From Mycobacterium sp. 3519A (GTDB taxonomy: Bacteria > Actinomycetota > Actinomycetes > Mycobacteriales > Mycobacteriaceae), in assembly GCF_900240945.1 (NCBI RefSeq), contig NZ_OESG01000014.1, positions 926,923 through 990,922 of the forward strand: 64,000 bases of DNA. Direction: 5' to 3'. The position numbers and the translations under genes are program-made. The stretch's first letter is position 1. Each line of letters begins with the position of its first letter. Of this stretch, positions 54,422-62,949 are shown piece by piece. The notes beneath the pieces were generated by a model that worked only from the letters and a program-made list of their open reading frames with translations, ran no database searches and was not told the DNA's origin.

Positions 54422-54541
54422 CAGCATGAGCCGTAGGGACTTCTGACAGTCCGGATGATGCTGGGACTGCCATCCTGGAGTCTCCCTGAATGATTTCTAG
54501 AAGAGTATCGCGGGCAGTTCAAAAGATTCTTGGGCGCGGCC

Positions 54542-55876
54542 ATGACAGCCACGTATTCTTCCGGACTGATGGTTGACCAAGTACACAGTGCCGCAGGGAA
54601 TCTGACGTCGCGAGGACGTGCAACCCGCGAGCGCATTGTCCGGTCTGCCGCCGACGTGATACTCACCGAAGGTCTACAAGGACTGAGCATGGAACGGGTG
54701 CGCACCGCTGCGCACGTGAGCGGCTCACAAATCAGTCACTACTTCGACGACAAGCAATCGTTGCTGCGTGCGGTTCTGGAGCACCAGATCGAGTCAATCA
54801 TGGCAAACCATCAACTGCCTGAAGTCAGTGACCTTGGCTCATGGGACCATTGGGAGAACTGGATCGAATTGAATCTGCGCCATCTGCGGAACTTTGGCTA
54901 CAGCGCTCGGCCTACCTATCACGGTCTGGCCGGTCAATTGGTGAAGTCTGACCAGAGTATGCGCGAAACAGTGGCCAACGGATATCAGCGGTGGATCGAG
55001 TTCTTCGAGAACCGCTTAGATCGTATGAAAGCGCAGGGTGTACTCATCCCAGCTGCAGACCCGCACCTACTGGCGCTGATTGTCACCGGTGGCCACCAGG
55101 GTGGCTGCCTGCTCAGTTTCACTTACCGTCAGGCGTGGCCACTGGCCAGCGCTCTCCGTTTCATCGTCAACCACCTACGCGGGTTCGCGTCGGATCCCAC
55201 CGAACGCGTGGCCCGCACGCCGCGCCTGCGATGGGCACGTACAGATTTCAGCGCTCGTGTCGCGACCAATGAAGTCGGGTTCCTTCCGACGACCAAAGGT
55301 ATGGCAACACGGGAGCGAATCGTCAACGGTGCCGCGGATTTGATGTTCCTGAAGGGTGTTCGCCGCACCAGCCTCGAGGACGTTCGAAGCGCTGCGCGAG
55401 TGAGCGGTTCTCAGCTCGGCCACTACTTCGACGACAAGTCTGACTTGACCCGCAGGGTGATAGAAGCCCGCGCCAGCGCCATGGACGCCTTTCTCGCGCA
55501 ACCGCGGCTTGGTGGGTTGGCGAGCCTTGACGCGCTGAAGGCCTGGGCAAACGCGTGCATCGAGGACAGCGAACCTGTTCACCTACGCGGCGGGTGTCCG
55601 TACGGCTCATTGGTAAGTGAGGTGTTGGAGTACGACAGAAACCTAGCCGACGATCTCGCTCGCGGTTACGACGCTGTATTAGAGCGATTCCGCGCGGGCC
55701 TGGAGGGCGCCAAACTCGCAGGCGACATCGGCCCGAACTCCGATGTCGACCATCTGGCGGCAGTACTGCTCGCCGCTCACCAGGGCGGCACCATGCTCAC
55801 ATTCACGACCGGTTCGGTCCAGCCGTGTAGTGAACTCATCCGAGCCGCCATCGACTACGTTGCTGCCCAGCGCTAG
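54542..55876 (+). CDS. fused tandem TetR-family regulator, paralogue of the one at 28.4 kb
   Basis: The 444-residue protein has two TetR units. Unit one: RATRERIVRSAADVILTEG and HVSGSQISHYFDDKQSL. Unit two from about residue 260: GMATRERIVNGAADLMFLKG and RVSGSQLGHYFDDKSDL. Each DNA-binding half is followed by its own ligand-type domain. The ATG at 54542 is preferred over a TTG four codons earlier. It follows the P450 gene on the same strand, so it may be co-transcribed and regulate its own operon. The matching pair at 28-31 kb is arranged convergently instead. Confidence 0.88.
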   Translation: MTATYSSGLMVDQVHSAAGNLTSRGRATRERIVRSAADVILTEGLQGLSMERVRTAAHVSGSQISHYFDDKQSLLRAVLEHQIESIMANHQLPEVSDLGSWDHWENWIELNLRHLRNFGYSARPTYHGLAGQLVKSDQSMRETVANGYQRWIEFFENRLDRMKAQGVLIPAADPHLLALIVTGGHQGGCLLSFTYRQAWPLASALRFIVNHLRGFASDPTERVARTPRLRWARTDFSARVATNEVGFLPTTKGMATRERIVNGAADLMFLKGVRRTSLEDVRSAARVSGSQLGHYFDDKSDLTRRVIEARASAMDAFLAQPRLGGLASLDALKAWANACIEDSEPVHLRGGCPYGSLVSEVLEYDRNLADDLARGYDAVLERFRAGLEGAKLAGDIGPNSDVDHLAAVLLAAHQGGTMLTFTTGSVQPCSELIRAAIDYVAAQR

Positions 55877-56175
55877 CTGCGGGGCCCTGAAATCGCGCTG
55901 TGCTCTCGCGAGTGGCACCTCGAACAAGACGAGCGTCGAGTCCGTACGATCGAGGTGTCGGTCACTACCGCCCTGCGAACACGGGTGTGAATGCCCAACG
56001 CTTCAACGTATTTGCCCGAGTCGGCCAGCGAAGAAGCCGCGTTTAGCCCACGGAGCCATCCTCGGTTCACCCAGCCGATGGTCCGTGAAAAAGGTGACCG
56101 GAGCTCGAACCTTGTTGTCTCAGAGGGATCCAGCGTCTGTGACACGCGCCGCAAGTCACACGTAGAGTCGACCAA
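55877..56175. other. intergenic stretch before peptide deformylase
   Basis: About 300 bp with no recognisable gene or palindrome. Confidence 0.3.
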
Positions 56176-56787
56176 ATGGCCGTCCTACCCATTCGAATTC
56201 TCGGAGATCCCGTCCTACACCGGGCTACCCGTGCAGTACCCGTATCAGCCGATGGTGGGCTGCCCGACTGGATGCCCGATCTCGTCACCAATCTCTACGA
56301 CACGCTCGCAGCCTCTAAGGGAGTCGGGCTGTCGGCTAACCAGATTGGTGTCGATGTGAGGGTATTCGTCTATGACTGCCCCGAGGTGCGGGGTCAACCT
56401 GAACGACATCGTGGTTGTGTAGTCAACCCGGTACTTGAGATTTCCGACCTCCCGGCAGGAGACCCCGATCCGACCGCCGACGAGGAAGGCTGCCTTTCCG
56501 CACCGGGGGAGAAGTTCCCAATCCGTCGCGCGACCTGGGCGCGTGTCACAGGCCTGGAAGCCGACGGCTCGCCGACTTCCGTCGAGGGACGCGGACTCAT
56601 CGCGCGGATGCTGCAGCACGAGACCGCGCACCTCGACGGACGCCTGTATATCGATGATTTGGTGCCGCCCTACGCGTCTCAAGCTGCGGAGGCGATCATC
56701 GGTCGCGGCTGGGCGGTGCCCGGGCTGGCTTGGACACCCGGAGTGGATCGCAATCCTTTCTCGGAGCGTGATGACCTACAGGATTGA
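56176..56787 (+). CDS. def: peptide deformylase
   Basis: The enzyme removes the formyl group from nascent proteins. The 203-residue protein has motif [11 protein letters not shown], motif [11 protein letters not shown] with metal ligand Cys106, and motif [12 protein letters not shown] with His148, Glu149 and His152. Motif III has Thr-Ala where most enzymes have x-Asp/Glu. Mycobacteria normally have one def gene elsewhere in the genome; a copy in this accessory setting may be additional. It stands alone, with the convergent GlcD-like gene 81 bp away. Confidence 0.92.
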   Translation: MAVLPIRILGDPVLHRATRAVPVSADGGLPDWMPDLVTNLYDTLAASKGVGLSANQIGVDVRVFVYDCPEVRGQPERHRGCVVNPVLEISDLPAGDPDPTADEEGCLSAPGEKFPIRRATWARVTGLEADGSPTSVEGRGLIARMLQHETAHLDGRLYIDDLVPPYASQAAEAIIGRGWAVPGLAWTPGVDRNPFSERDDLQD

Positions 56788-56868
56788 GGCATTCGGCTCA
56801 GCCCCGCAGCCCGCGCATTACCGCCGGTACGCGCGCACTCTTCGGCCACTACAACTGACCCGTGTCGG

Positions 56869-58236
56869 TCAGAGCACGGCGCCGGGATTGAGAATGTCCT
56901 GCGGGTCCAGGGCCTTCTTGATGCGACGAGTCAAATCCATCACGTCGGGACCGACCTGATCTGGCAGCCACGCCTTCTTGAGTCGGCCGACCCCATGCTC
57001 GCCGGTTATCGTCCCGCCGAGTTCAATCGCCAACTGCATGATCTCCCCGAATGCGGCGTAGGCGCGCTTGCTCTGGTCGGCATCAGCCGGATCGTGCACG
57101 ATTAGTGGATGGGTGTTGCCGTCGCCGGCATGAGCGATGACGGCACAGACGATGTTCCGGCGGGTCGAGATCGCCTCGATACCCTCGATGAGTGCTGGGA
57201 GTGCAGGCAATGGCACGCCCACATCTTCGAGCAGGAGATCGCCAAGCCGTTCGACAGCCGGTATGGCGAATCGTCGTGCCGCCGTGAACGCGTCGCCCTC
57301 TGCGGGCTCATCAGTCGCGAATACGTCAGTGGCTTTGCACTTTTGGAAGACTTCGCTCATGAAGGCGGTTTCACGGTCTCGGTCTGCTGAGTCCGACTGC
57401 GCGATCAACATCGCTTTCGCATCGAGGTCAAGCCCCATCCTCATGCTTCCCTCGACCGCGGCAATCGTGGTCTGGTCCATGAATTCGAGCATCGCCGGCC
57501 TCATCGATCGCGTAATGCCGAGAACGGCGTCTGCCGCATCGCGCACTGAGGAGAACGAGGCAACCACCGTACTGGCCAGAGGCTGGGCGGGTAACAGCCG
57601 GACAATCAATTCGGTAATGATGCCCAACGTTCCCTCGCTGCCGATGAACAGTTTGGTCAGGGACAACCCTGCCGAATCTTTGAGGCGAGCGCCGCCAAGG
57701 CGGACGGCAGTTCCATCGGCGAGCACGACTTCGAGGCCCAAGATATAGTCCGTTGTCACACCATATTTCACACAGCACAGTCCGCCGGCGTTGGTGGCCG
57801 CATTACCACCGATCGAGCACATCTCAAAGGATGAGGGGTCTGGCGGGTACCACAGCCCATGCTCGGCGACTGCTCGCTTCACGTCGGCGTTGATCATGCC
57901 GGGCTGGACCACAGCGGTGCGGGTAACGGGGTCGACTTCAATCGAACGCATCAACTCCGTCGTCAATACGATGCCGCCGTTGACCGCGGTAGCTCCCCCG
58001 GACAAGCCTGAACCAGCTCCGCGCGGGACTACCGGAACGTTGGCAGCGGTGGCCCACCGCATCACGGTTTGGACATCTGCGGTGGACGTAGCACGCACGA
58101 CGGCAAGAGGATACCCGGCATCGGGATCCCTGGCCCAGTCTCGCCGATACTGCTCGGTGATGTCGGTGTCGGTAATGACTTGTGACTGCGGGATGCGAGA
58201 GACAAGGTCGTTGATGCGTTCATCTACAGCGGTCAT
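56869..58236 (-). CDS. FAD-binding oxidase, GlcD/D-lactate dehydrogenase-like
   Basis: The 455-residue protein belongs to the vanillyl-alcohol oxidase/PCMH superfamily, GlcD branch, which oxidises D-2-hydroxy acids. FAD-binding features are VPRGAGSGLSGGATAVNGGI and CSIGGNAATNAGGLCCVKYG, and the C-terminal end has ITGEHGVGRLKKAWL with the catalytic histidine. Substrates are D-lactate, glycolate, D-2-hydroxyglutarate or an aromatic 2-hydroxy acid; the sequence does not settle this. The amidase gene lies 252 bp upstream on the same strand; that gap contains no gene. Confidence 0.9.
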   Translation of the reverse strand: MTAVDERINDLVSRIPQSQVITDTDITEQYRRDWARDPDAGYPLAVVRATSTADVQTVMRWATAANVPVVPRGAGSGLSGGATAVNGGIVLTTELMRSIEVDPVTRTAVVQPGMINADVKRAVAEHGLWYPPDPSSFEMCSIGGNAATNAGGLCCVKYGVTTDYILGLEVVLADGTAVRLGGARLKDSAGLSLTKLFIGSEGTLGIITELIVRLLPAQPLASTVVASFSSVRDAADAVLGITRSMRPAMLEFMDQTTIAAVEGSMRMGLDLDAKAMLIAQSDSADRDRETAFMSEVFQKCKATDVFATDEPAEGDAFTAARRFAIPAVERLGDLLLEDVGVPLPALPALIEGIEAISTRRNIVCAVIAHAGDGNTHPLIVHDPADADQSKRAYAAFGEIMQLAIELGGTITGEHGVGRLKKAWLPDQVGPDVMDLTRRIKKALDPQDILNPGAVL

Positions 58237-58488
58237 GGCGAGTTTCTCTCCTTGAGGGCGGGCAATTCTGCGAAGTCCACGAGGGGTAGTGCAAGAAATT
58301 GTGCCGACGGATGTGCAGCGTGACGATCACGTCGTGTCGTTGATATGTTGGCGTCAAGCATTTTTCATGATATTTGGCGGATGTTGATCCCGGATCTGCG
58401 AAACAATGCGGTCTGCACTTCCCGTGTCGCGGCGTGGTGAGCTACACATGTGAAAATCGTTCGTAACTCTCTTGGTAGCGACTGCGGA

Positions 58489-59898
58489 TCAACATTCAGC
58501 GATCGCTGGATACTTGGTCCAGAAGTCGGTACTGCGCTGATAGGCATCCGCAGCCCTCAGGACAGTGGTCTCGTCAAAGGGTTTCCCGATAATTTGAAGA
58601 CCGATAGGTAAGCCGTGTGAATCGAATCCGCACGGTACAGATGCCGCCGGAAGACCGGCGAGATTGAACGGTACGCAGAATCGCGCAGACATCTCGAACA
58701 CCGACTCCTCACGCGCGCCGATCCGTGACAGCGACTGTCCGACCTTCATCGCGGTCGCTGGCTGTGTGGGCGTGACCAGGAGGTCGACTTCGCGCAGCGC
58801 TTCTGCAATGTGGGATTGAATCACCGCCCTTGCTCTCTGTGCGTTGATGTAGGTTGAGGCAGGCATTGCCGAGCCCGCCTCCAGCAGAAGACGCGTCTCG
58901 TCGCCGAACAGGTCGGGACATTCGCGCAGAGCTCGCTGGTGGAACACTGCGGCTTCGGCCGTCGCGATCGCGACCATGCAGTCCAGCGCCCCTGAAATAT
59001 CGTCGATGCGGACCCGCACGATTTCAGCACCGAGAGATGCGAAATGCTCGATCGCGGCTTCGACCGCCTCGGTCACCGCCGGCTGCACGTCGTCGGTGAA
59101 ATAATTCAACGGAACGCCGATTCGCATACCCGCTACGTCGCCGGTCAGTCCCGCCGTATAGGGGGGAACGTCGACGTCTTTGGTGTGCGGATCCGAAGCA
59201 TCATGTCCAGCCATGACGTCTAGCAGGACTGCGAGATCGCGTACGGAACGGGCCATCGGCCCTGTGTGGTCAAGAGACCAGGAAAGTACAGTGACGCCAG
59301 CTTTGCTGACCCGGCCGTAGGTTGGCTTGATTCCGACAATGCCGTTGGCCGCCGCGGGCGCTCGAATCGAGCCGCCGGTGTCGCTGCCGGTTGCAGCGAA
59401 GCACAGACCGGCCGCTATGGCGGCCGCAGATCCGCCACTCGAGCCAGAGGGGATATGGTCCAGGTTCCAGGCGTTTTTGGTGGGCGCCGAATCGAACCCG
59501 AACGCGAATTCATGTGTGGTCACCTTGCCGAGGACGATGGCGCCAGCTTCCTTGAGCTTTCTTACCGTCGTTGCATCTGCGGTCGGAACGTGATGTTCGC
59601 GCACCTTGGAACATGATGTGGTTCGAATTCCGGCTGTGTCATAGATGTCTTTGATGGCGATCGGAATGCCGTGCAATGGACCTCGATTCCGGCCCGCTGC
59701 GATCTCATCGGCTGCGACTGTTGCATCATTGAGGGCTTGTTCGCCGAGCACTGTCACATAGGACTGCAGCGCAGGGTCGATCTTGGCGATGCGACCCAGC
59801 ATCATGGTGGTCAAGTCAACGGGCGACACGGACTGACTGGCAATCAGGGCAGCCACGGTCGAGATGTCTAGTTTCCACGCGCTGGTGATGTCGTCCAT
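58489..59898 (-). CDS. amidase signature family hydrolase
   Basis: The amidase has 469 residues with the Ser-Ser-Lys triad: Lys83 in IAIKDIYDT, the cis-Ser in SGSSGGSAAA (about 157) and the nucleophile in GSDTGGSIRAP (about 177). The ATG at 59898 shares a base with the stop of the small upstream gene (TGATG). An in-frame TTG one codon earlier is less likely. The small partner suggests the AtzE/AtzG or GatA/GatC kind of pair. Possible substrates are amides, ureides or carboxybiurets; none can be chosen. Confidence 0.9.
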   Translation of the reverse strand: MDDITSAWKLDISTVAALIASQSVSPVDLTTMMLGRIAKIDPALQSYVTVLGEQALNDATVAADEIAAGRNRGPLHGIPIAIKDIYDTAGIRTTSCSKVREHHVPTADATTVRKLKEAGAIVLGKVTTHEFAFGFDSAPTKNAWNLDHIPSGSSGGSAAAIAAGLCFAATGSDTGGSIRAPAAANGIVGIKPTYGRVSKAGVTVLSWSLDHTGPMARSVRDLAVLLDVMAGHDASDPHTKDVDVPPYTAGLTGDVAGMRIGVPLNYFTDDVQPAVTEAVEAAIEHFASLGAEIVRVRIDDISGALDCMVAIATAEAAVFHQRALRECPDLFGDETRLLLEAGSAMPASTYINAQRARAVIQSHIAEALREVDLLVTPTQPATAMKVGQSLSRIGAREESVFEMSARFCVPFNLAGLPAASVPCGFDSHGLPIGLQIIGKPFDETTVLRAADAYQRSTDFWTKYPAIAEC

Positions 59899-60101
59899 CA
59901 AGCACCCCCGCCGCCCCGCGCGTCGAAGCAGACCGCGAGGCGTGCGTCTTGATCGATAACCGCAACTTGTCTCATCACGGTGTGGTGAATCGCAGTGAGC
60001 ATTTCCGCCACCGCCGCAGCGCTCTCCGGTCGAATCTGAATGCCGGTAGCGTTGGCCATGGCCGTGACATCGTCGGACGACAAAGGTCTTTCCTTCATCA
60101 T
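59898..60101 (-). CDS. small AtzG/GatC-like partner of the amidase
   Basis: The 67-residue protein begins MMKERPLSSDDVTAMANATG, predicted to form two helices, and overlaps the amidase start. Size, helix pattern and position match DUF4089/AtzG-like proteins, which bind and support amidase-signature hydrolases. A perfect AAGGAGG lies just upstream of the ATG pair at 60098-60101. The family call is based on context and pattern. Confidence 0.7.
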   Translation of the reverse strand: MMKERPLSSDDVTAMANATGIQIRPESAAAVAEMLTAIHHTVMRQVAVIDQDARLAVCFDARGGGGA

Positions 60102-60160
60102 GTGACCCTCCTTAATAGGCAACTGCGCATTCTGCGCTTCTAGCGCTAGGGCGCTTCGCG

Positions 60161-60760
60161 TTACGGTGAACTGCCCGAAGCGCTTTCGATCCTTGCCGAG
60201 GCAGACGATGCGTTCGGCTTGCCGTCGCCGTCCTCGTGCGGCCGCTCGTCGGACGGGACCACAACCGGATTCAGCAGCTTGTTCTCAGCGATGACAGAGA
60301 TCGCGCCGCTGGCCTCGAAGACTGCCAGCTGGACGCCTCCGGCATTCTGATAGCCGTGCTGGCGCAACGCGGATTCGAGGTCAGCAGTGATGAGTCCGCA
60401 CTTCTTGATGGCCTCAGGCAGCATCTGACCGTCACGAACAATGATTCGTGGAGGTGGGTCGACGAGCCGGTGCAGGTCCGCGATGAAACGCAACCGAGTC
60501 AACGCTCGATGGACAATCAGTAAGCCAATGAGGGCGGCAGTGGCGGCCAGCCAGGAGATGTCGCTCGCGGTCGCGGATCGACCGACAATTGCGCCAGCGG
60601 CTACAGCTGCGATCCAGTCGAAAGGGCTTAAACCGGAAAGCGCCCGTCTGGCGAAGAAGCGGAACAGTAGCGCCGCAGTGAGAAAAAGCGCTGCAGTTTT
60701 CGCGACCGCATCAATGGCAGTGGACAGATCGCCGATCATGGCATGCACGAATGGTGTCAT
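60161..60760 (-). CDS. DUF421/YetF-like membrane protein
   Basis: The 199-residue protein has hydrophobic segments near residues 20-40, 50-70 and 75-90 and then a cytosolic domain with PPRIIVRDGQMLPEAIKK and DLESALRQHGYQN, the DUF421 hallmark. The tail is hydrophilic (Ser, Asp, Gly). Function in the family is unclear; YetF relatives are linked to spore or envelope stress in other bacteria. It is the first gene of a possible unit with the AtzG-like and amidase genes, 59 bp apart. Palindrome site f lies 177-192 bp upstream. Confidence 0.85.
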   Translation of the reverse strand: MTPFVHAMIGDLSTAIDAVAKTAALFLTAALLFRFFARRALSGLSPFDWIAAVAAGAIVGRSATASDISWLAATAALIGLLIVHRALTRLRFIADLHRLVDPPPRIIVRDGQMLPEAIKKCGLITADLESALRQHGYQNAGGVQLAVFEASGAISVIAENKLLNPVVVPSDERPHEDGDGKPNASSASARIESASGSSP

Positions 60761-60936
60761 GTCTGACCCTCGGTGCGGTGTCTCAGGCCTGCGGGTCGCG
60801 TGCGCGTTACGGAACGGAACTTCCCGTTACATGGCCGATACGCCGTCTTCATGCCTAACCCTTTCTAGCTATTTTGGAGGTTACAGCAGTTCGCGGGATG
60901 ATAGAAGCTGTTTCGCCATATTCGTGTGAAGCTATT

Positions 60937-60952
60937 TGGGCTACAAGACCCA
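60937..60952. promoter_or_regulatory. TGGG-N8-CCCA palindrome, site f, upstream of DUF421 gene
   Basis: TGGGCTACAAGACCCA extends to ATTTGGG on the left and CCCAAAT on the right, seven-base perfect arms. Confidence 0.55.
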
Positions 60953-61170
60953 AATTGGCCCGAAACCCGACACGATGTTGGCCACTGAGCTGCCGTCCCC
61001 CGACCACGCTGCCTGTGCCCGGCAATACCGCTGCTGGTCACGACGTCACATCTTGCACCATGCGCTTCTCCTACGTCCCAGCAGCGACTTTGCCACATGA
61101 GCACCAGCGGGATCAGCCTCGCCGGGTGCTGCAATGCGCGGTTGCGTGCGTGCGGCGACTGACCTCTCAC

Positions 61171-61186
61171 TGGGTCACCTAGCCCA
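61171..61186. promoter_or_regulatory. TGGG-N8-CCCA palindrome, site g
   Basis: TGGGTCACCTAGCCCA has CACT on the left and CCCAATAA on the right. It shares the left neighbour GACCTCTCA with site c. It lies in the 832-bp gap (60761-61592) between the DUF421 gene and the MDR gene; open frames in that gap do not look like genes. Confidence 0.5.
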
Positions 61187-61592
61187 ATAAAGAGTGTAGA
61201 CCGGCAGGTGGCGGCGATGACAGTGTTCGCCGAAAACAAGCTCCCGCCTGGCGGCCCCCTAGCGGCAACACGGCCGGTCTCAGCCGAAGCGCGGATGATT
61301 GCTCAGGACCTAGTTGGCACTACTTCGCCATTGCTCCACCATGAAAACTCTTGATGGACTGATGAAATATGTGAAAAATTCCGACGGACGCGGTCCGCGC
61401 GCGTGTTCGTTATCTATTCATTGCCGGCAAAGGTTGGTCTCGCGGTCGCAGCCGAGCCGGGCAGAAGATCACCTCGAGCATCGAAACAACGCGGCGCGCG
61501 ATGAGGACCTCCTCGGAACTGTTCTCAGGAGTCGATGCTCGATCCGATGTCGTGCCACGAGTCGACGACACTGTGTGGAAGGGCGTTGTCTG

Positions 61593-62576
61593 ATGTTTAG
61601 TGGTAGAGCCTGGAGGGCGGAGGCTTTCGGTGATCCGCGCGCAGTCCTGCAAGTCGAGCAGCTCAGCTGGCCGTCGCCATCATCGGGGCGGTTGTTGGTG
61701 GAAGTGCGCGCCTGTGCGGTTGGACTGGCGGACCTGCTGATGGTCACCGGTGATTATCCGCTGACGACGACGCCGCCGGTGGCCCCCGGACAAGAAGTAG
61801 CCGGAGTCGTTGTCGCCGTGGCTGATGGCTCGGCATTCGCACCCGGCGACCGGGTTATGGGATCGACTGCCTTTCTTCAGGGGTGGGGTGGTTTCTCTGA
61901 CTACACCTACATTCGAGAACCGACGGCGCAGAAGATTCCTGCACCACTGACAGACGAGGAGGCTGCGGGATCAGTCATCGGATTCCGCACCGCTTATGCA
62001 GGATTGGTGCAGAGGGCCGCAGTCACGCCAGGCGAGGTGCTAGTGGTCCTCGGGGCGGCCGGGAACACGGGCGCGGCGGCAGTGCAATTGGGTAAAGCAT
62101 TGGGTGCGAGGGTGATCGCTGTTGTGGGTAGCGACGAGAAGGCCGAATTCTGCTCGCGGCTGGGCGCCGATCACACAGTGAACTATCACAGGACAGATCT
62201 GGTCGACGTGGTCATGACAGTTAGTTGCGGCCGAGGCGCCGACGTCATCTTCGATCCGGTGGGTGGCGAGCTCGCCGCGCGTGCCGTCTCGGCGATCTCA
62301 CGGTTGGGCAGGGTCGCGGTCGTCGGCTATGCCAGCGGTCGCTTCGTCGTCCTGGATCCTGTCGACATGGTGTTGCGAAACTACTCGGGGATCGGAGTGT
62401 TCGCAGGGGGAACACCAGAAGAGGACGAACACGCGTATAGCCGGCTGGCCAAGTTGGTCACCATACGCGCGATCAAGACTTCGGTGGCGGCTGTCGCCGC
62501 GTTTGGTGACGTACCCGAGGTCATCGCCGGGATCCGTAGCGCCCCTGCCGGTAGGTCGGTTATCCGACTTCGTTGA
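61593..62576 (+). CDS. zinc-independent MDR family oxidoreductase (NADPH:quinone reductase-like)
   Basis: The 327-residue protein is a medium-chain reductase. It has the GroES-like N-terminal domain (RLLVEVRACAVGLADLLM, then PVAPGQEVAGVVVAV) and the NADPH-binding motif LVVLGAAGNTGAAAVQLGKA. No structural zinc cysteines are seen, which fits the quinone oxidoreductase branch. I use the ATG at 61593, preceded by GGAAGGG; the open frame before it is not family-like. It is monocistronic, upstream of a LysR gene on the same strand. Confidence 0.9.
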   Translation: MFSGRAWRAEAFGDPRAVLQVEQLSWPSPSSGRLLVEVRACAVGLADLLMVTGDYPLTTTPPVAPGQEVAGVVVAVADGSAFAPGDRVMGSTAFLQGWGGFSDYTYIREPTAQKIPAPLTDEEAAGSVIGFRTAYAGLVQRAAVTPGEVLVVLGAAGNTGAAAVQLGKALGARVIAVVGSDEKAEFCSRLGADHTVNYHRTDLVDVVMTVSCGRGADVIFDPVGGELAARAVSAISRLGRVAVVGYASGRFVVLDPVDMVLRNYSGIGVFAGGTPEEDEHAYSRLAKLVTIRAIKTSVAAVAAFGDVPEVIAGIRSAPAGRSVIRLR

Positions 62577-62949
62577 CGAACAGGTTCCGGCGTAGCGCGC
62601 GCCGACAAATTGACGGCGCTTCCGACGTAAGTGAGTGACTCATCGCCTGGGTGTCGAAATCGGTGCTCGCCAAGGCGCCCCCATTCCGAACGTACCGAAC
62701 CCTTCGGCAACCGCATCAGTAGCCGTCATTCAGCTGAGTCATGGCACCTATAACAAAAGGTTGGTAAGAGCGGAAAAGTACATGGCGCCGCCATGTCCGG
62801 AAAAGGTGGGCTCCACATGTACTTTCGGTGGACGCCAGCCGTACCCTAGCTCGTCGGAGCCGGACCGCGTCCTCATACTCGCCGACTAAGTTTGCCGAGA
62901 AGATCTCGAAACCATCGTGTACTTATGGCACGGATTTGGAGCCGTAACA
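62577..62949. other. intergenic region upstream of the last LysR gene
   Basis: No gene is seen. It contains the nested inverted repeat listed separately, about 125-175 bp before the LysR ATG. Confidence 0.35.
62774..62826. promoter_or_regulatory. nested inverted repeats upstream of LysR
   Basis: AAAGTACATG at 62775-62784 is the exact reverse complement of 62816-62825. Inside it, ACATGGCG and CGCCATGT form a second palindrome around a single base. The arrangement suggests a protein-binding region controlling the LysR gene or a looped RNA. Confidence 0.5.

Noticed and set aside
60865..61239. Minus-strand frame of 124 codons between the DUF421 and MDR genes
   Set aside because: Composition looks random, it covers two palindromes and has no ribosome site.
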